Positions 34,271 to 37,296 of a stretch of DNA of 37,296 bases are shown here, piece after piece (the stretch's first letter is position 1; the number at the start of each line of letters is the position of its first letter). The notes beneath the pieces are model-generated. The model worked only from the letters and a program-made list of their open reading frames with translations. It made no database searches and was not told the DNA's origin. Source of the stretch: Candidatus Sumerlaeota bacterium (GTDB lineage: Bacteria > Sumerlaeota > Sumerlaeia > JADFCT01); assembly GCA_026398575.1 (NCBI GenBank), contig JAPLSP010000051.1, positions 1-37,296 on the forward strand. Reading direction: 5' to 3'. Position numbers and translations under genes: made by a program.

Positions 34271-34727
34271 AGCAGCCAAGCGCAAAACAGCTTTTCTCAC
34301 CAAGAGGCGCAAGGATCATTGGGGTCATTTTCCTGTCCAGCGTCATTTTAGCGGCCATCAGCTATCTGGCCAAAATCGGCGAAGTTCCGCGATATTTATA
34401 AGTGTTCTTTTGCTGCTGGGGATATTTGTCACTACTTCGATAGCGCAGGACCAATATCCATCAACATTGCAGGCCTGTTTCCTCTTTATTTTCCTGACTT
34501 GCGGCATTTGGCCGTTTGTCGTTTTCTCAATGCCAGGGCGTTTTCTTTCAATGCTGCCTTTGCTCGCGGTCTATATCCTTACAATTTCCGGATGCGCGTC
34601 AATGAGCGTTCTCTGGATGGCGCTTGCTATGGCCGGCTTGAGTTTTCCAATGCATCGGCGCCTGGGCGAATATTGGCGGCCGCGTCGCCTGCCGCGGTTG
34701 CCGCGCCCGATCAGTAGGGCAAGTTGA
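34267..34727 (+). pseudogene. Decayed copy of the membrane half of the pseudopilin-fusion gene
   Basis: A 44-codon frame (34267-34401, overlapping the ATPase stop by 4 bases) encodes a short protein with one membrane segment and resembles the start of the product of 34771 (FSPRGARIIGVIF against FSPAGVAIIITVL). The continuation is in another frame (34410-34727, 105 codons): FSMPGRFLSMLPLLAVYIL, AMAGLSFPMHRRLGEYWRPRRLPRLP. It matches FSIPGRALSLLPLLALYFL and IMAGLLFPSHRRLRALWRPEKLPRLR of the downstream protein. The middle portion and the whole pseudopilin part are absent. Either piece might be translated, but together they look like a degenerate duplicate. Confidence 0.7.
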
Positions 34728-34770
34728 CGGGGGTGGGGTCGCTGATGCGAACGCAAAAGGAGTCTGCCTC

Positions 34771-35787
34771 ATGAGATGGAATTTCATAGACACGAAGCAG
34801 CGCTTCTCGCCGGCGGGCGTGGCGATCATCATCACTGTATTGTTGATGGGTATTGGCTGTCTGCTGGTCGAAAGATACGGCGTTGAAAGAATAACGGCTT
34901 TTCGCTATAGAGTAAGAACGCCCGACCTGCCTCCCTCTTATTATAAATACTTTGACCCTAAACCGGATGAAACGCCCCCTGTGTTCTGGACGATGTTTTT
35001 CATTATAGCAGCGCTCCACCTCCGGTTTCTGAGCCTAAGGCCTCGATTGACCGTGCGTTCCGCACGGGTACTTGCGTTGATCTTTGCCGTTTGCCTGATG
35101 GGAGCCGCCGGCATTGAGTTAGAGATGCATTCACGCTATACGCTGGAGTCCTTTTACTATCATAATAGTTCTGTGCCGGGGTTGTATGGGAAAATCGCCA
35201 TGATCGTGCTTGCTCTTCCGGGTTTGGTGTTTTTCTCTATTCCAGGCCGCGCGCTTTCCCTGCTTCCATTGTTGGCGTTGTACTTTCTCATTGGCTTTGG
35301 GATGACAACCGGCAGCGTGATCTGGCTTGCGCTGATCATGGCCGGCTTGTTGTTTCCCTCGCATCGGCGGTTGCGCGCCCTCTGGCGGCCGGAAAAGCTG
35401 CCGCGCCTGAGAGCGTCGCGAAACAGTGTGACACTCATCGAGCTGCTGATCGTTATTGCCATTATCGCGATATTCGCCGGCGGGATCGCGAACCTGACTT
35501 CGCAAAGCCACCGGAGTCTCATGATACAACATGACTGGCGCGACGCCCTTGCGCTGGCGGAAGACGAGATCGCCTTGCTGCGCGCCGCTCCAGAGGCGCC
35601 GGCGCCCGGACGCTATGGCGCACATGAGCTGCTGGCGGACCGCCCGTTCGCCAAGGACACCGTGGTCGAGATCAAACCCGGCCCCACGCCGCGGCTGCGC
35701 GAGGCGCGCGTCACCGTCCATATTCACGCGGAATATGAGGCGCGTGATGTGACGCTGGCGGCTTTGATAGAGAATGGAGGAAAATAA
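34771..35787 (+). CDS. Polytopic membrane domain fused to a pseudopilin
   Basis: A protein of 338 residues with an AAAGGAG site 13 bases before the ATG. Residues 1-200 hold about five hydrophobic segments (GVAIIITVLLMGIGCLLV, WTMFFIIAALHL, VLALIFAVCLMGAAGI and two or more at 141-196). A strongly basic loop follows (HRRLRALWRPEKLPRLRASR). Then S219|VTLIELLIVIAIIAIFAGG, a prepilin-type signal with Glu at +5 and Ser instead of Gly at -1, leads into a 119-residue pseudopilin domain of GspI/GspH size. The basic loop before the signal is on the correct (cytoplasmic) side for prepilin peptidase. An alternative GTG at 35428 would give no leader. The upstream pseudogene shows the membrane half was duplicated. 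Confidence 0.75.
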   Translation: MRWNFIDTKQRFSPAGVAIIITVLLMGIGCLLVERYGVERITAFRYRVRTPDLPPSYYKYFDPKPDETPPVFWTMFFIIAALHLRFLSLRPRLTVRSARVLALIFAVCLMGAAGIELEMHSRYTLESFYYHNSSVPGLYGKIAMIVLALPGLVFFSIPGRALSLLPLLALYFLIGFGMTTGSVIWLALIMAGLLFPSHRRLRALWRPEKLPRLRASRNSVTLIELLIVIAIIAIFAGGIANLTSQSHRSLMIQHDWRDALALAEDEIALLRAAPEAPAPGRYGAHELLADRPFAKDTVVEIKPGPTPRLREARVTVHIHAEYEARDVTLAALIENGGK

Positions 35788-35849
35788 CTCATGCATACTG
35801 CTTACCACAGATCGCTAATCGCCAATATTCATTTAGAGTGGAAAAGACA

Positions 35850-36014
35850 AATGCGGATCGGAGCAGCGCCAGCTTTTTGAGTAAGGTGGCTTGCCGCCTT
35901 CTTTTGCGCCAGGGCTATTGAATCGCCAAAAAGAAGGCGGCAAGCGGGAGTTCGCAGCGAAGCGAGAATCTCCGCCCCTATACTCCAAAAGCTGGCGCCA
36001 TTCCTGTCCGCATT
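35850..36014. repeat. Nested inverted repeat with GCGCCAGC arms
   Basis: The outer arms 35850-35883 (aatgcgga ... gcgccagctttt) and 35981-36014 are imperfectly complementary. The inner 17-base arms 35889-35905 and 35929-35945 (gcttgccgccttctttt) are exactly complementary. The right inner-to-outer part contains a further small stem (cgcagcgaagcg). It fills most of the gap before the GspJ-like gene; a partial echo lies at 32932-32968. Confidence 0.85.
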
Positions 36015-36099
36015 ACATTACCTTCAGGCAAAAAGTGCGGCGCCGAGTTCACGACTCAGAGGACCAAGGCTATGGCCAGCGGTGGCTTTGGTTCGATGC

Positions 36100-36624
36100 A
36101 TGGCGGGATGCGCGCGCAGCGGGTTCACGATGCTTGAACTGATGATTGTCGTTGCGATCATCCCGATATTATCAGTCGGATTTATGATGCTCATGCTGGC
36201 GCTCGATCAGTCGCGAGAGCGCCTGGAAACACGTCTGAACATCAACGAGGAATCCGAATGCGTCCGCGCGCTCTGGCGCGAGGACGTGGCGCTGGCTTCG
36301 CGCATTGAAATCACCTCCGGCGGACAGGCGATGACAATCCATCGCTCTGGGGTGGCGGACGGCGTGCTCACGCTCCGCTACGCAATCGAAGGCGGCGTGT
36401 TGCGGCGTTCGGATCTTCAGGCTGGAGGCGCCGAATCCGCGCGCGGCGCCAATACGAATGCCCGCGCGCTGGCCAGAAACATTTCCGACTTGCGCTTCGA
36501 GCGAATCGGCGCAGGCTGCCAGATGTCATGGACGGCGAACGATCACGACGGCGCACAGCGCTGGCAGTGGCCGCAGACCGTCTTCGCAACGCCGGTTCTT
36601 GGAAAAAGCGCAAAGGACAAATGA
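36100..36624 (+). CDS. Type II secretion pseudopilin, GspJ-like
   Basis: A protein of 174 residues from ATG 36100 (an in-frame GTG at 36082 would add six residues). The prepilin signal is MAGCARSG|FTMLELMIVVAIIPIL, with the invariant Gly before and Glu after the cleavage site. The rest (LNINEESECVRALWREDVALASRIEI) has the alpha-helix plus beta-sheet pattern of minor pseudopilins; ALWREDVALASRIE is GspJ-like. It overlaps the next start by 4 bases. Confidence 0.8.
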   Translation: MAGCARSGFTMLELMIVVAIIPILSVGFMMLMLALDQSRERLETRLNINEESECVRALWREDVALASRIEITSGGQAMTIHRSGVADGVLTLRYAIEGGVLRRSDLQAGGAESARGANTNARALARNISDLRFERIGAGCQMSWTANDHDGAQRWQWPQTVFATPVLGKSAKDK

Positions 36625-37214
36625 CTATGAGCCACATCCACCGCCAGCCGCGCCTCGTTGCATCCCGCCGCCGCTCCGCCCGCCGCCGCGGAACAGCGCT
36701 CATTCTTTGTTTGGTGCTGATCCCGGTAAGCCTGACTCTCTATCTCACTGTTTTATCGCGCCTTGATATCGCCTACGCGCAAACCAAGCGCGATGCGGCG
36801 CGGATGCAGGCGCGGCTTTTGGCCGAATCGGCGCTGGCGGCTTATCAGACCGCGCTCGAGGACGCGCCCGCCGGAACGCCGCCGCATTTGCCGCTGTCGG
36901 GCGCGCTCGAAGGGATTGGCGCCTATCGCGTCGTCGCTCTCGAAGGGAACAAACCAAACGCCGAGTCCGGCGCCGCGCCTTCAGCCAGAGGCATTCGCGC
37001 CATTGGCGCCGTCGAATATTTAAAGGGCACAGATAATTCGGCAAAAGCTCTCTGTGAAATCGAAGCGGAAGTTTCTCCTTCAGACAAGGCTGTCTCTTCA
37101 GGCGCGGCTGTCCCCGCCGGCGCATCTATTCCTTCCAGCGCGACTGTCCCCGTTGCGCGTCCTTCACTGAAAGCCTACACAATTTGCTATCGCGCGGAGG
37201 TTTTGGGGCGGTAG
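36621..37214 (+). CDS. GspK-like/PilX-like secretion protein
   Basis: A protein of 197 residues overlapping the GspJ-like gene (ATGA), with AAAGGA upstream; ATG 36627 is an alternative. A basic leader (SRRRSARRRG) is followed by one membrane segment (TALILCLVLIPVSLTLYLTVL) and a helix (QTKRDAARMQARLLAESALAAYQ), the N-terminal plan of GspK/PilX minor pseudopilins, where the usual Glu at +5 can be absent. The C-terminal half is Ala/Ser/Pro-rich and shorter than in typical GspK. The 82 bases after it show nothing clear. Confidence 0.65.
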   Translation: MTMSHIHRQPRLVASRRRSARRRGTALILCLVLIPVSLTLYLTVLSRLDIAYAQTKRDAARMQARLLAESALAAYQTALEDAPAGTPPHLPLSGALEGIGAYRVVALEGNKPNAESGAAPSARGIRAIGAVEYLKGTDNSAKALCEIEAEVSPSDKAVSSGAAVPAGASIPSSATVPVARPSLKAYTICYRAEVLGR

Positions 37215-37296
37215 CAGTTTTTTTGAAGCTTGCTGTGGCGGGTGGGGGGAAAGGGACATATGGGACCTAAGTACTCATATTCGTAAATACGATAAC

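Noticed and set aside
33625..34401. 258-codon frame covering the ATPase 3' half and the next short frame
   Set aside because: It is out of frame with the ATPase; only its last 44 codons (from 34267) have any support, as part of a pseudogene.

Overview
The window looks like a chromosomal segment of an uncultured, diderm, heterotrophic bacterium with fairly high G+C. Three things suggest a lineage near the Planctomycetota/PVC group, Sumerlaeota or Hydrogenedentota: the FecR/DUF6600 surface protein, the type II secretion/pseudopilin cluster together with an ECF sigma/anti-sigma pair, and the TIM-barrel isomerase plus Gfo/Idh/MocA dehydrogenase cluster. This is an inference from gene content; there is no rRNA marker in the window. 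Most genes are on the + strand. The clear exception is a large gene on the - strand that runs off the left edge.

Layout. (1) 1-1784 (-): secreted FecR/DUF6600 protein with a repetitive Pro/Thr tail. (2) 2227-10092: a sugar-conversion cluster made of a cupin (phosphomannose-isomerase-like), a TIM-barrel isomerase/epimerase, a Gfo/Idh/MocA dehydrogenase and a D-tagatose 3-epimerase-type enzyme. It is interrupted at 5834-9203 by accessory DNA: two related toxin/YgiT-type antitoxin loci in which both toxin genes are damaged, a lipoprotein, a secreted protein and a remnant of a second epimerase. (3) 10126-18590: envelope proteins, namely a 1533-residue multi-domain carboxypeptidase-regulatory-like protein with a small relative next to it, a lipid-anchored alpha/beta hydrolase, a fibronectin-III-like protein and a cohesin-like protein. 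(4) 18605-21375: a ParDE module followed by an AT-rich stretch that is fused in frame to a complete lysyl-tRNA synthetase. (5) 21521-25937: three copies of one polytopic membrane protein family (one broken) with a YbaK-type deacylase between them, separated by long near-perfect inverted repeats. (6) 26105-28881: a C25-like cysteine peptidase, a YIP1-like protein and a DUF2752 protein. (7) 29116-30431: an ECF sigma factor and a zinc-type anti-sigma factor. (8) 30911-37214: a type II secretion/pseudopilin cluster (GspG-, GspF-, GspE-, GspJ- and GspK-like) containing an unusual polytopic-membrane/pseudopilin fusion and a decayed copy of its membrane half.

The strongest themes are duplication followed by decay (toxin loci, epimerase, membrane-protein family, pseudopilin fusion) and a high density of intergenic inverted repeats of several families. 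Two of these families form the 3' ends of coding sequences. The best candidates for something undescribed are the chimeric lysyl-tRNA synthetase (19405-21375) and the pseudopilin carried on a multi-pass membrane protein (34771-35787).
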